Source: Limnomonas spitsbergensis (lineage: Eukaryota > Chlorophyta > Chlorophyceae > Chlamydomonadales). Taken from it: DNA of 64,000 nt. Each line of letters opens with the position of its first letter. The stretch's first letter is position 1. The DNA is taken from positions 1,051,501 to 1,115,500 of the forward strand of contig JAYJMM010000086.1 in assembly GCA_037349105.1 (NCBI GenBank), in the 5' to 3' direction. The position numbers and the translations under genes were made by a program. Below the pieces are notes generated by a model. It was not told where the DNA came from and did not search any database. It saw only the letters and a list, made by a program, of their open reading frames with translations. Positions 1 through 11,433 of the stretch are shown here, piece after piece.

Positions 1-228
1 TCAGTGGCATGCAATGTTTTATTTTAGTGTGTGCGCTGAACGAACTTTGGGTGGATGCTGGTCAGCTACCACTGGGCCGATGGGACGAAACATTGAACTA
101 CCCTGTGTCTGGTTGCCCAAGCAATAGATCTCGCTACATCAGTTTCCCTCAGCCACAGGCCGTGATGTAGCTGGACTGTAGCTGAAGCATCCACACATAT
201 AAGCACAGGACTGCTCTGCTGCATGCAG

Positions 229-941
229 TGGCCTCGGAGGACGACATGGGATGCCTGGCGTCCCAATTCGCGTCCAACCTCAACCCTGGGGACTGCTACT
301 GCCTGTACGGTGATGTTGGAGCCGGAAAATCAGTGTGGAGCCGCGCCTTCATCCGGGCCGCAGCGCAGGAGCCAGATCTGCCCGTTCCGTCCCCGACCTA
401 CCTACTTCAAAACACGTACGACGACCACGGGCAGCCACCCATCCACCACTTCGATCTGTACCGCTTGTCATCCGAGCGGGACCTGCAGCGCCTGGATCTG
501 TCGCAGGCCATGAATCAGGCGGTGTGCCTCTTTGAGTGGGCAGAGAGGCTGGAATCCCAAGTGCCGCTGGACCACCTGGCCGTGCACATCGGCATCATCC
601 CAGAGGAGGAGGCAGCCCCAGTGACAATTGGCCCGGCTGCTAGTAGATCGCAGGCCTCGGGCCAAGAGCCTCAGGTGCCAGACGGCACAAGCTCTTCCGG
701 GAGGCATGCCGATACGCCCAGCGGCGTGCAGCAGTCTGGGAGTGGGGACACTTCTCATGAGGATGACGTTGACGAGACGGAGGAGGAGATGGAGGCGTTC
801 AGCGACCGGAGGTCACGGCGGGTGCGACTGCTGCCTCATGGCGAGATGTGGCGCCAGAGGCTGCAATCTATGAAGGCTACTTTGTCTCAAGACATGGCCC
901 AGCCGGGGCCAAGGCCTGGGCTCGTCAGGGAGCTCAGCTGA
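229..941 (+). CDS. tsaE: TsaE family ATPase, last exon (5' end of gene outside window or unresolved)
   Basis: TsaE is the P-loop ATPase that works with TsaD/TsaB (or the organellar equivalents) to make threonylcarbamoyl-adenosine at position 37 of tRNAs; in eukaryotes TsaE-like proteins are expected in organelles. The exon shows the family pattern in order: Walker A GDVGAGKS, then the SPTY motif, then HHFDLYRL, then FEWAERL. After that comes an acidic low-complexity insert of roughly 70 residues (GTSSSGRH to DDVDETEEEM). The usual family end resumes with SRRVRLLPHGEMW. Stop is TGA at 939-941. I see no ATG in frame upstream of the domain, and bases 219-228 read as a splice acceptor (ctgcatgcag), so the domain start here is an exon boundary and the transit-peptide exon should lie to the left. 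Bases 1-228 hold only a dispersed repeat. The family call is strong; the acceptor position is inferred. Confidence 0.83.
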
Positions 942-3185
942 GTGCATAAGGACTTCCTGCTTTACTCAAAGTGCTTCAGCTGCACCTCCTCTTTCACCCA
1001 GCCTACGGCCGACAGGGCTTGGTGCAGCCAGCCCTTCTGCTTGGGTTACTGGCGGTAGGTCGGTTACGGTCTGCTCCCCATTGGCTCTGTGGTGGACGCC
1101 CGGCGTCCTGTTTAAGATAGCCTGCTGCAAACTAACGTCAGCACTGGTAAGAACGCAATCAGCAACAACAAGGGTCAGATTTCGGGTTTTGTTGAGCCCT
1201 TGGGGTGCCTCAAGGCACAAGTCACAAACGTAATTAAAACCAGGGTTTAGGGGAGCATGTGTAGGCTAAAGTTTGGGGGAGCATGTATAGTCTTAGGGTT
1301 TTGCCAAAACCCTTTCGGCCCCACAAGGCACATCTCACACGTGCCCACAAGTGTCATGCTACAATTATATCCCTTTGAATGGTGACGGTGCGGACGCGGC
1401 CTCCGCCCAAGCCGCAGCGTGTCCTTGACCCTCACGCCCCTGCTCTGCTCCTTTCTGCACTCCTAGCTTCATGCCTCTGAGGTCTCCAGAGCGAGGAGTC
1501 GATTTCACCTTCTGGACCGGTGCCCCACTCTTTTGATACTTTCGCTACAACTAATAACATACTAAACGGCCCATCATGACAGGCCAGGGGAACAACTGAG
1601 CTACGCTTGGGTATTGCATGACTCTTTGAAGACTAGCGAAGCATGTTACAGTTCTTGCATGGGACAGGGGCCTGCGAGCCTCTCCAACTTGCCTCCAGCC
1701 TTGGAGTCCTCGCCACCTGTGGTTGCGTCACCCTATCCAATGGTACCTGAGACCGATCGACGGCTCCACACACTTTCACCACTGGTGAAGTTTTGTGAAG
1801 TTTTTACAGCCTAGCAGAGCATCACATCTGATACATGGGACATGGTGAAAAACTGAGATGTGTCGGGGCAGGCATGGGTGGGAGGCAATCCTTTTTGTGG
1901 AAGATGTAGTTTGGCTTTTTCCGTGCTAGACTGTTGAGGGGCTAGGAAGTCGGACTTCCATTCTTTTTCTGGAGAGGGTGTTTTCCTTACATTCTTCTCT
2001 TGCCTTTTTCATCTCCTTAGTTCTCTACTTGGATAGTTGGACGCTCAACGAGGCTCCAGAGTGTAACGCAGTGGACCTGCACCCAGTAAGCATGACTCAT
2101 AGGGGCAAGATAATTGAGGCAAGTCGTTTTTCCTGGCGCAGGCCATGCAGCCCGAGGTGCTTTCCGTTCCTCAAACTTTGAAGTTTAAAAGACCAAGAGG
2201 GTTCATCAAATATGTACCGGTGTTGTCTACAGTTTTAGGGCGAAAAGAAGGCGCATGGGTCGTGTAGCCAAAGGATGTCCAAGCCTCTCAGCCCCGGGGA
2301 TCTTGCATGCCATCATGGATCATCTCCAAGCAAAATTGGTTTTAAAATAAAAAGGCAAAAAGCAAACACGCTAGTGAATCAGTTCATTGGCTATTCATGG
2401 CTCTTAGCCCAGGTAGTCTGTCCATCGCATAATTCCAGGGGGTGAAGCCCAGTCATGCTACTCTGCTATTACTGATTCAGTGCTGTAAGCTATCTTGAAC
2501 GTGATTTCCAGCAAATAAACAATTCCTACCCATACCACAGAGCAACGGTGGATATGCCTTGACGCTGAAGACAATTATGAAGAGTAACTTATCCCGCATT
2601 TGCACAGCCCTCAGCAATATCACCCCATTGCGATAACGTCCAGGCATCTGACTTATTTCGTGTGCACACCAGACGAACTTCATGAGTCTACCAGGCGGCC
2701 ACCACCGAGCCGATCAGAAGGACAAAACAAGAACCGTCTCGAACAACAAGGCATGGTGAACCAGAGCCCCCGGCCACAGGCCAGTGCAAAGGTTAAAATT
2801 AGCTGAAATGTACCTGAAATGCAGCTTTTAGTACACTCACAAAATGGTGTCAGTCACCATTGCTCCCTTCTGAACAGTTGGGCGCCCACGTGGCCGAGCT
2901 TTGAGCGGGCCCAGAGGTGCAACGTTATTGACAAAAATGGTGTCAGTCACCATTACATAATCCGTTGCAGGATTGGAGGTTCAGAGTTGTACGCCGACAA
3001 CTGCATGTGCTCCCTTCAATGACTGAAAGAGCCATTCAAGTAAAAAACGCCTGCCCTCCTTACCCTCAAAGAGAGACACCAATCCGCCACAACAACTCTT
3101 CTGAGATGCCCAGCCAGTGGGGGCCAGGGAGGGGGGGGGCAGGGACCCAGCAAAGTACATCAACAAGTCTGCCCTCCCCATCCTT
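942..3185. other. Noncoding stretch downstream of TsaE
   Basis: I see no supportable gene here. It holds the TsaE 3' flank, a copy of the dispersed GGCC-type repeat near 985-1110, and one copy of a 60-bp dispersed element at about 2879-2935 (compare 11224-11281). Short open frames exist but lack coding character. Confidence 0.5.
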
Positions 3186-3375
3186 AAACAGAAACAACTC
3201 TCAGCTACAACAACTCTCAGCTACAGCAACTCCCAGCTACAGCAACTCTCAGCTACAGCAACTCTCAGCTACAACAAATCTCAGCTACAACAACTCTCAG
3301 CTACAACTCCCAGCTACAGCAACTCTCAGCTACAACAACTCTCAGCTACAGCAAATCCCAGCTACAACAACTCTT
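3186..3375. repeat. 16-bp tandem repeat (minisatellite)
   Basis: About eleven imperfect copies of a 16-bp unit, caactctcagctacaa with variants. Because 16 is not a multiple of three and the unit has no stop on the plus strand, all three plus frames stay open, giving spurious Ser/Gln/Leu-rich open frames. It ends just downstream of the stop codon of the minus-strand coiled-coil gene. Confidence 0.85.
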
Positions 3376-3466
3376 CTGCGATGCCTAGGGGGACCAGTAC
3401 GGTGGCAGGGACCTAACACAATATATCAGCAAGTCTGTCCCCCAAAACCTCTGCGAGAGACACCCC

Positions 3467-6400
3467 TCAGCTACAACACCCTTTTTCAGACACCAAGGGG
3501 GGGGCTGGCGGGGGAAGCTTCCTGGCTTGCTCTTTCTGGAGCGCAGCTTCGAGCTCCTCAATCTGCAGTTTGCACTGCTCCACCTCCTCCATGCTGACAG
3601 TCAGCAACCTTTGCAAGCTGGCCAGCTGCTTGGATACGTCCGCCATCACAGCTTCCTTGGACGCAAGCTGCTTTTCCAGCGCTGAGATTTGAAGGGATGT
3701 GTTTCTTTCGGACTCGCCGCGGGCCAGCGCGGCCTTCGTGCTTGCCTGTTCAGTGCGCTCCAGGCCGTCCTTCAGTTACAAGTAACAGCATTGCATACAG
3801 TTACAACTTACAAGTAACAGTGTTGCAGTTACAAGTACTTAAATAACAGGTGTGCATGCAGTTACAAACAACACCGATGCGTTTCCAGAGTCAGTGCTCA
3901 TCAGACAAGCCGCTGCTTAAATCACGGTCTGGTCGGTGATATAAGGGAGGGTGATACAGCAGCTTTTTCTCCCCCGTGGCAGAGCAACCGTGCAGGGTTA
4001 GCTCACCTCCTTGCCAGCCTCCGACCGGAGGCTCATGCACGGCCTGCCATGCTGTTAAGGCTGCCGGCCGAAGGCCGGTCTCGGCTGGGTCCCACACGGT
4101 ATTTCAGTGGCCGAGGGGCGGGGCCCAAATGCTGTGGCCTCATGGCTGAATGAAGAAAACAGCGGCACAATCACACGAGCATTTGATCCTGCCGTTGTCC
4201 CTAAATAACACCTCCAGTATTTGTGACGGGCAGCGGAAAGACCGCGAGTCCTCATCATTTGTTTTCCAGGCTGCGAGTCCACCTTTGGCGGGCTGCCCAG
4301 CGGCTGCTATGGGCTCAATCTAGACCGGCCAACAGACACAGGCCCAAGCCCAATAGCTGGCCATGCACCAGGCCTCCAGTCTCCAGCCGGTATGTAGTTG
4401 AAAAGTAGCTGAACAGTGGCCGAGCTGGAAAAAAACGAATACAAAGCCTTTCCCCTCCCCCCCCACCTGCAACTCCCTGATCCTTTCCAGGTGCACCTCC
4501 AGGCTGGCCTGCAGCAAGGCCTCGGTGGCCTCCGCCGCCGCCTGCCTTGAGGTCGCCGCCTCCAGCCGGGCGTGCAGCGTGCGCTGCTGCTGCAGCAGGC
4601 CCTGGTAGGAGGGCAGGCCCTCTGAATGCCGCGACTCCTGCATGGCCAACGCACGTGCGACGTCCCATGCACTGCCGTAGGCTTCACTCCATGCGCCCAT
4701 GATGGACTGGAGGTTCACGACACGTCCCTGCACGGTCATGGAGGAAATAATACTAAATCATCCATAACATAGGTTAGTTGTGGACGCCATTAAGTGTCTT
4801 ATTTTAGCGCCCGTGGCTCAGCTGCAGTTCAGCTACCTCCTAGGCTCCGGCCGGAAGCGTAAGCATGGTCTGCCATGCTACTTGGGCCGCTGGCCATAGG
4901 CCGCTCTAGGTTTAGCCCCCAGTTGGGCCTTAAGTGGTGCCGGGGGGGTTGCGCTGAAAGCGAACTCATGGCCCACAAAATAAATAATGCCACTAGCGAC
5001 CTAGTTAAGGACAGCAGTGGGAGCCTCACCTGAACTAAACCCTTAACCCAGAACCATTTCTTGTTCCAAGTTAGGTGAGGTGCACTACGGCCGGTGGCTC
5101 AAGCAGCCGGTCTTGCTGCACCAGGCCCATGCAGCCATGATGCCAGGCCCATGCAGCCATGATGCCAGGCCCATGCAGCCATGATGCCAGGCCCATGCAG
5201 CCATGATGCCAGGCCCAAGCAGCCATGATGCCAGGCCCATGCAGCCATGATGCCAGGCCCATGCAGCCATGATGCCAGGCCCATGCAGCTATGATGCTAG
5301 GCCCATGCAGCCATGATGCCGGGCCCATGCAGCCATGATGCAGCTGATTTGTGGCTGGAGCCTCAGCAGATCTTTCTCTCTCCAAGGTCTGCCAGCCCAC
5401 GGAGCACAAACGACATGCGTGGGACCCATTACTTATTGAAGGGTGATTCAGGTTAGGTGAGGCTTCAGTTCAGCTACAGTTCAGCCATATCACGGCCAAT
5501 GGCCATGTGGGTCTGTTGCACCAAGCCTTGCTATTCTAGCCACCGGCCGTAGGCCAGTCCAGGTCCCGTCCCCATCTGCCCAGTGGTGGCTGCCTGCAGT
5601 AGGCATGGTGGGGACCTGTGCCTATCAACGACCTCGGAAGGATGGAAGGACGGAAAGACACGAGGCAATGTGGCCTAGGGGTGTTCCTCTTCCCTAGCCC
5701 ACTGAGAAAAATGAATCCTGGTAGTCACTGTCCCTATGGGCGGGCTCCTTTCTCCTTGGAACCCTGCTTTTATGGTGAATTGGCAACACTTCACCCCAAA
5801 TCCTGGAACTGAAAGGCAAGCTTCTGATGGTCAGGCTCGGGGGCTCAACGAGCAGTCACCCTCAGAAGCTGGTGATCAGCATGCATACCATTCTCGTAAG
5901 TTAAACAGCATGGAATAATTGAAATAAAAAGTATCCTATAAACTGCTTTGGCGGTGGCTGGTCCCAGTCTCGCAACATCTCACTGGCGAAAGAAAAATAT
6001 GGGTGAGAAGCAGTGAGACTGTGCAATTGCGCCGGAATTCAGAAATGGTGGAATTAACAACGGCCCCTTATGGATGGAAGTGGCTGAATTTGCCTTGGAA
6101 TAACAGTGACTGAAACTCAGCTGCGCAATTCAGCCACCGTAAGGACCGTAATCAGTACAGCACTGGTGAGAAGGCAATGAGGACCAGGGAAATTCCCCTG
6201 GGGCCAGAACGGTGCGGTATCTTCAGAATATGCAATGTCACAAGGCTGAGATTCTGCAGTGAATAGGACATCGGGTAGATACCCCTCACCCCTGATGAAT
6301 GCGCATGGCTCATCCATGGACATACTGACTGATGCACATGCTTGGTTTGGTTGCTGTGACCCTACCTGCATGATAGGCAGAAGGGCGCCGACATGCAGGA

Positions 6401-6605
6401 GTGCCTGATCCTTGACAGGATCCTCTGTCCAGGGAGCATCGGTGGTGCTGTCCGCGGCCATGCAAGATTGCTCCGGGTGCTTCTGAAGATCAATGGCACT
6501 GCCCTCCGGAGAGCCGGGGGTGATACCTGTATTTGAAATGGCAATCACCTGATTGAGGCTGGGCTTGATGGAGATGGATCCCCTCGTCCGAATGTCTGGC
6601 TGCAT
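3467..6605 (-). CDS. Small coiled-coil protein, three-exon model
   Basis: Unrecognised protein of about 267 residues. Proposed exons on the minus strand are 6605-6366, 4727-4467 and 3769-3467. All introns are phase 0 and have GT-AG ends: donors at CAG|gtaggg and CAG|gtgggg, acceptors at gtgcag and actgaag. Exon 2 reads QRTLHARLEAATSRQ and continues as heptad-like sequence. Exon 3 has SLQISALEKQLASKE and QIEELEAALQKEQARK, then a proline-rich C-terminus ending SEKGCCS before the stop at 3467-3469. That is a long parallel-type coiled coil with a short tail, suggesting a structural or scaffold role, but I cannot assign a function. Exons 2 and 3 are well supported by composition and phase. Exon 1 (start ATG 6603-6605) is weaker, and the gene could begin further upstream. 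The first intron contains a 22-bp minisatellite and several dispersed repeats. Confidence 0.5.
4005..4125. repeat. Dispersed GGCC-type repeat, copy in intron
   Basis: Contains catgcacggcctgccatgct followed by a ggccgaaggcc palindrome. The same arrangement recurs at 4805-4945, 5455-5600 and 8925-9035, and more loosely elsewhere. Not a coding family that I recognise. Confidence 0.55.
4805..4945. repeat. Dispersed GGCC-type repeat, copy in intron
   Basis: Starts ctcagctgcagttcagctac, then catggtctgccatgct and a ggccataggcc palindrome. Closely resembles the copies at 4005 and 5455. Confidence 0.55.
5115..5345. repeat. 22-bp minisatellite
   Basis: About ten copies of a 22-bp unit built on aggcccatgcagccatgatg, with a few substitutions. 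It lies in the first intron of the coiled-coil gene. Open frames on the minus strand over it (His/Gly/Met/Trp-rich) are products of the repeat. Confidence 0.9.
5455..5600. repeat. Dispersed GGCC-type repeat, copy in intron
   Basis: Contains the ttcagctacagttcagcc leader, a gcaccaagcc block and a ggccgtaggccagtc core. Same family as the copies at 4005 and 4805. Confidence 0.55.
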
Positions 6606-8400
6606 GAGATTATGAGAGTTTTCTAATAATATCGAATACAGCTGTTCCAAGGGCCTAGATTATGTGTGGTTGGATTCTAGAAACTGCATGGAGCATTGCA
6701 CGGTGAGGGGGATATGTTTGCCCTGTAGTTGTAGTTGCAATGTTGGTATAACTTGAGCGGTTTGGATGTCCTGCATCGAAAAGGTCTCACAAATTTACTT
6801 CGAGTACCGTCCATACCTTTGTTCACACCACCTCCACTCCTGGCTTCGACGTGGCCGTACATGGTACGTGTACGCAATAATGAATCCGTTCTTCGATTTC
6901 TCAGTTACCGGTACTCATCAGTCTCTTGTTGTTTGATCATTTCTGAAATATCCATGGCCTATCCATGGCCTATCAAGATATATCACACCATGCCACCCCT
7001 TCCAAGCGTATCCCCGACGCGTATCGTTGCCCAGGGCCTTCATCCGGGCCTTCATGGCTTCACCGAGTGCCCGCCTCCATCCTACCGTGGGGTTCCTACG
7101 ACTAGGGTTGTTTCACCCGCCGTACGCTAGCGCTAGGACCGTAAAGGTTGTCATCAATCAACCAAGGTTAGTAGCAGAGATCTCTAATTTGAAGGGATCG
7201 CTAATCAACCGGATTCTCCGTCAATTGTGGTTTATGTAGGTGGCTGTATTATCGGCCTCTGCATGAAACGGCTCTTTTCTGCGAACATATCCAGTACAGA
7301 TATAGAGACAACCCCAAAAGAAGTTCATTCAATTATTTCAATGTCCACCAGTACCTACCCAAGTACCAACCAAGAGCCTAAAGATGGATCTGCCCTTCGC
7401 CAAGGGCCGCCTTCCGACTGTCCAGCAGCCGACACCTCAAGGACTTCAGGATATCCAACAACGAAGGCTGTTAAGAATTGGCACTACCGGTAAGTTTCAA
7501 ATTTTATGGAGGGGCGTCCATAAACCAATCCACTGGCAATCTCGAGTCCCTGAGCCCATCCTCCAATAATGAAATAAATTAATCACTGACAAACTGTTTC
7601 AAGCGTTATGCGCTGCAGATAGCTTGACATACGGTATATAAGTAAACAAGTGCAACCGCAGCAGCTTCTGCACAAGTGTCTCTTGCAGCTCAGCAGTCTG
7701 GACTCTAGAGTATCTAGAGCCTCAATTGAGAAATGCCGCACAAACATGCACTGATGCACCCATGCACCAGGAACAACTCATTGGCCAGAGCTGTGTCGTT
7801 ATAACAACACTCACGCCACTCAAACCCATTAAAGGGGAGGCTGCACTGCCTGGATTTCTTGCTAGGTATTCACTATTCTGGTTTAAGGTGTCGTTTGCCC
7901 CGTGCGGCAAGAAAGTAGGTACAGGTTCTAAAAATGTTTCAGGTCCATAGGCACCTTCAGGTTGGGGCTGCTTGTATCCCAGGAGTGGCTGGCCAGCAGT
8001 CGTTCAATATGTCGCCAGAGCAGAAGGCCTGCCTGCTGAACCCTACAGGGCCAAAGAAGCTGGGCAGCAGTCAGTGATGCTTGTCGTGGCTTTGCGATTC
8101 AAAAGTCCGGTACGAATACTTGGCTTGGGATGTGCAGGTATGTGGTGCTCAGAGGTACTCCATAGCTCGCCGCAGGCTCAAATTAAATATGGATTTCTCG
8201 GGATTTTTTCTTTTTTCCGGCATTGCTTTGGTACTGTGCGACTGCTTTCGACTTGTTAGCCAAAAATTGCTGGACACCGTGTTTCGGTGCGAATCGTACT
8301 CATCAACGGCTTTGAAAAATACTGGCCGCAGTACTAACAGCAGATATTAAGTCTTTGAGGCTCATTGATGTTGCCGCTCTGTATACGGTAACCACTAATA
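6606..8400. other. Mostly noncoding; possible small exons on the plus strand
   Basis: No gene I can defend. Two plus-strand blocks look exon-like. The first is 7384-7490, an ATG-initiated frame (MDLPFAKGRLP) ending at a perfect gtaagt donor. The second is about 7697-7914, open and ending at gtaggt. A third frame starts after the tttcag acceptor at about 7943-7948. They could be 5' exons of the decayed gene at 9395, but I could not join them without doubt. Confidence 0.3.
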
Positions 8401-8460
8401 AAAAAAGTGCTCAATTTAGTTGATAAACTGACGTTTATCAACTAAATTGAGCATTTTTCT
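8401..8460. repeat. Perfect foldback (21-bp stem, 4-base loop)
   Basis: The arm gctcaatttagttgataaac is followed by the loop tgac and its exact reverse complement. The stem extends outward as A/T runs with one wobble. Could be a tiny MITE, a hairpin RNA source or a transcription end structure. Confidence 0.85.
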
Positions 8461-8664
8461 TAACTTCTACTGTTCAAATGTACCAAGAAAATATCAACCT
8501 TCCAGTCAAGCGCTGTGAAACAGAATCATGCGGAAGGAAAATATAAAATGTGCATGCAAAGACCCTGAGTACAATATTTGGGAAATTGAATAGAGTTGTT
8601 GACTTGCCTGCAACAAGCTTCTTCAGGGTTTCGGTATTCAGAGGACTATAATCATGTAAATCAG

Positions 8665-8877
8665 TCAAGGAAGTGCTAGTGGGTCAATACAGCCTTCAAG
8701 CACCTTTCGGGGCTTCGTGCATTTTCCAGAGAACAAGGAATTGGAAACAGGGATTGCATTGTCTGTCAGGTCTCGCCTGATACATTCCACAGCATTGAGG
8801 AACCCTGCGGTCATTAACACTTTGCATACCTCCAAGCAGTGCTTCAACGTCATTCCTGAGCCCCTAGCTAGCGGCAT
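8665..8877 (-). other. Possible coding fragment, unrecognised
   Basis: On the minus strand, an open stretch reads GMTLKHCLEVCKVLMTAGFL and continues to CIDPLALP before a stop. A second open stretch (TDLHDYSPLNTETLKKLVAG) follows in another frame and ends at a GC-type donor. The composition is protein-like, but no family is recognised and the reading frame is broken, so this may be a gene relic. Confidence 0.25.
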
Positions 8878-8924
8878 ATCTCATAATACCTGTTCTTGTT
8901 TCAGTGCACACCACGCCATCTTTG

Positions 8925-9035
8925 GGGGTCTGCCATGCAGCACGCAGGGCCAAACCTTGATCGGCCTATGGCCGGTGGTTTGAGCAGCAGGGCTTGCTGC
9001 ACCAAGCCCCTCCAGCCATAGGCCATGTGATGAAG
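8925..9035. repeat. Dispersed GGCC-type repeat
   Basis: Carries gtctgccatgcagcacgcag, then a ggcctatggcc palindrome and a ttgctgcaccaagcc block, matching the copies in the coiled-coil gene introns. Confidence 0.55.
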
Positions 9036-9394
9036 CTGAATCGAACTTAGAACACGCTAAAAATCAATGCGGGTTTTACTCCTTGATGACCCGCAACCTT
9101 GGGATGGTCGAAGTTGTGCCAGCAGTGAGACATGGGACCCACTACCCAGGGTGAAGAAGTTGAAGAGCTGGATCCCCGCACGAGCCCGCCATGGTCCCTC
9201 CAGGATGCATTACCCATCAAGACGTAGACTGGTGAGAGAAGGGTGTGTGAGGGTAAGCGCATCCATTTGCATATAAAACAACAAAATGTTGGCTGCAAGC
9301 ATATTCCCTCTTGAGAAAGAACGAGGGAAAGAATGGTAACATCAAATATGAAACACAATCAGCCTGAGTGGTTCACCACTTCACCACCTTGCAG

Positions 9395-10159
9395 GTTGCG
9401 GCCTTGGAGGACCGCCTTCGATCCAAAGAGGTGTGCAGTGCTCGGTGCTGGAAGCCCGCCTTGACGAGCTGCGTTTAGCACGGAAGCATCAGCAGCATCC
9501 ACAGCCCCAGAAAGATGAAGAAGCCCAGACTCTGGGCCATGAACTCTGTAACGAGGAGCGGGTGGAGCTTGCGGTCAGGGAAGCCAGGATGGTGAGACGA
9601 GGCTGATGCAGGAGTTGGAGGCTGAGCAAAGGAAGAACGCAGAGCTTGCAGCCAGGGCAGCTAGGGCCGATGAGGAGAGGCTGATGCACGAGCAGGAAGC
9701 TGATGAGAGGAAGAATGTGGATTGTCGGTCAAGGAGGCCAGGGCCAACAAGGAGAGGCTGAAGCAACAGCTGGAAGCTGAGCAGAGGAAGTATGCAGAGC
9801 TCGTGCGTCGCAGCCAAGCTGAAGCACAAGAGGTAAATGCTGGAAAAACATCTCAGCTTCCAGATTGGAGGTATCCAGTGTACTAGCTAATGATGCTATT
9901 GTTGACGATGCTATTTCATGACGCTGGCATATACTTTCCTAGACTTTGCCTTGACTTACATAGAAATGCATGGACGCATTTCTTGGCCTGCTGGCAGCTT
10001 AATAAGCAAATGCAGGCAGCCAAGGACATCGCAGATGCCCGGTTGAAAAGGGAGCTAGTTAAGGCAATACAGAGCTCACCGGAGCAGGGAAAGAACCAGG
10101 ATTGGACGGTATGCCCTGAAATCGAAACTATCGTTGATGTTACAAATTTACTATCATAG
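9395..10159 (+). pseudogene. Decayed coiled-coil gene (frameshifted)
   Basis: After a ttgcag acceptor, the plus strand reads VAALEDRLRSKE. It then needs a frame change to read VLEARLDELRLARKHQ, and two more to follow a three-fold coiled-coil repeat. The repeat blocks are LMQELEAEQRKNAELAARAA, RADEERLMHEQEADERKN and ERLKQQLEAEQRKYAELVRR. The exon ends at 9832 with a gtaaat donor. A following phase-0 exon at 10015-10159 reads AAKDIADARLKRELVKAIQ and ends in a stop. At least three frame changes within 440 bases argue for a pseudogene, although unnoticed micro-introns or sequencing indels are alternatives. The repeat blocks are about 33 residues long. No specific family is recognised. The similarity in style to the coiled-coil gene at 3467-4727 is compositional only. 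Confidence 0.5.
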
Positions 10160-11433
10160 CTCATGGGCTCCAAGAGCTTGTTGTGCCATCATGGTAGGTG
10201 TACCTGTAGTATTGTTTGTGCTGCATGTGTGTCATGTGTGTTTCAAAGCTAGCGCAACTACCCAGCGCGTTTTGTGAAAGGTCAGGCAGAGCAAACCGGG
10301 GGATAACCAGCAACCCATACCCAAACAGAGTAGTGAACACTCATCTTGAAAGTTTAGTTATAATATCTAGCAGGCCGTGCTCAGAAATGTAGCCAACGTT
10401 TGACACTTGGCAACCATACCGTAGACACTGTTCCACACTTTATGATGGTTGTACATACCAGTAGGTAGGACTGTCACAACAAATCTTGGTGTCCTGTCAA
10501 AATGGAAACACAACCAGTCTGGTCCTCCACCCTGCAGGTTCTAAACAATATACGAATGAAGGAGAGGTTGCGAATAATCTTTGGTCGTTAGTCGGTGTCT
10601 GCTGCGGCACCAACAAAGGCACTGCTGTTGGAAAACGAATACCGAGTCCTACTGGAATCTGTTTCGATGCTGGTACTGGATACCAGTCTCATGAGCGCTG
10701 ACACACTGCACACATGTAGAGGTTTTGATTGCGTATGGTCTTGATGGCTGCTCGGAAATTGCCTAAGGACGGTCTTTGCTTTTTAGGGCTGTGTAATGCA
10801 AACTAAGCGTCAACTGGATCCCTAGCGTGCCCTCAGCCGCAGTAGATGTAAGAACTGTGTAAGCCGTGGATCGCCAGAATGCTATAGGCCGCAGGCGAAT
10901 TGCAGCAATCATCAGTCTGAATTTCTTGCCTGATACACGCAACTGATCATTAAGTTCCAGTTGCTGCAAGTGCCTTTTAAATTTCCTGGATTACGCACTT
11001 GTTAATTTATTGGTATTTTATGTTGCACAGACTGCCATATAATTTCTCGGTCTCCAGCTTCTCAGTATTTCGTGCAGGCTGCGCTTTTCGAGCCTCGTGT
11101 TTGATTGAATGCAGCCGTTACAAAATTTCATGCTGAGGACGCTTCATATTTTCGACTGTTGGGCAGCAGCTGCGGTTCTTAAGCTTTTACTTTCCAGGCA
11201 TGCAGCTCTTGCCAAGACTGGAGTTAGGCGCCCACGCGGCCGAGCCTTTTTTTAGCAGGGCCCAGAGGTGTAACATCATTGACTTTCCAGGCATGCAGCT
11301 CTTGCCACGATCTCAACGTGTATGGAGAGCCTGATGATTTACGGGATGTACCGTTGTTACAGTTCTTGAAAGTCTAGTACCGGTATGTCAACCGTCGTTA
11401 TAAATGCAAATTTTAGCCCTGCTTGCCTTTACT
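10160..11433. other. Noncoding flank of the LTR element
   Basis: No gene seen. It contains the 26-bp direct repeats at 11189-11214 and 11282-11307 around a 67-bp insert that belongs to the 60-bp dispersed family seen at 2879. The LTR retrotransposon begins at 11434. Confidence 0.5.
11189..11307. repeat. 26-bp direct repeats flanking a short dispersed element
   Basis: The 26-bp sequence starting actttccaggcatgcagctc occurs at 11189-11214 and again, identically, at 11282-11307. Between them is a 67-bp segment with ggcgcccacgcggccgagc, also found near 2879. The layout resembles an insertion with a long target duplication, or a simple tandem duplication. Confidence 0.7.

Noticed and set aside
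3117..3597. Overlapping Ser/Gln/Leu-rich plus-strand frames
   Set aside because: Created by the 16-bp repeat, which is open in all three frames.
5071..5409. Trp/His/Gly-rich minus-strand frames
   Set aside because: Products of the 22-bp minisatellite.
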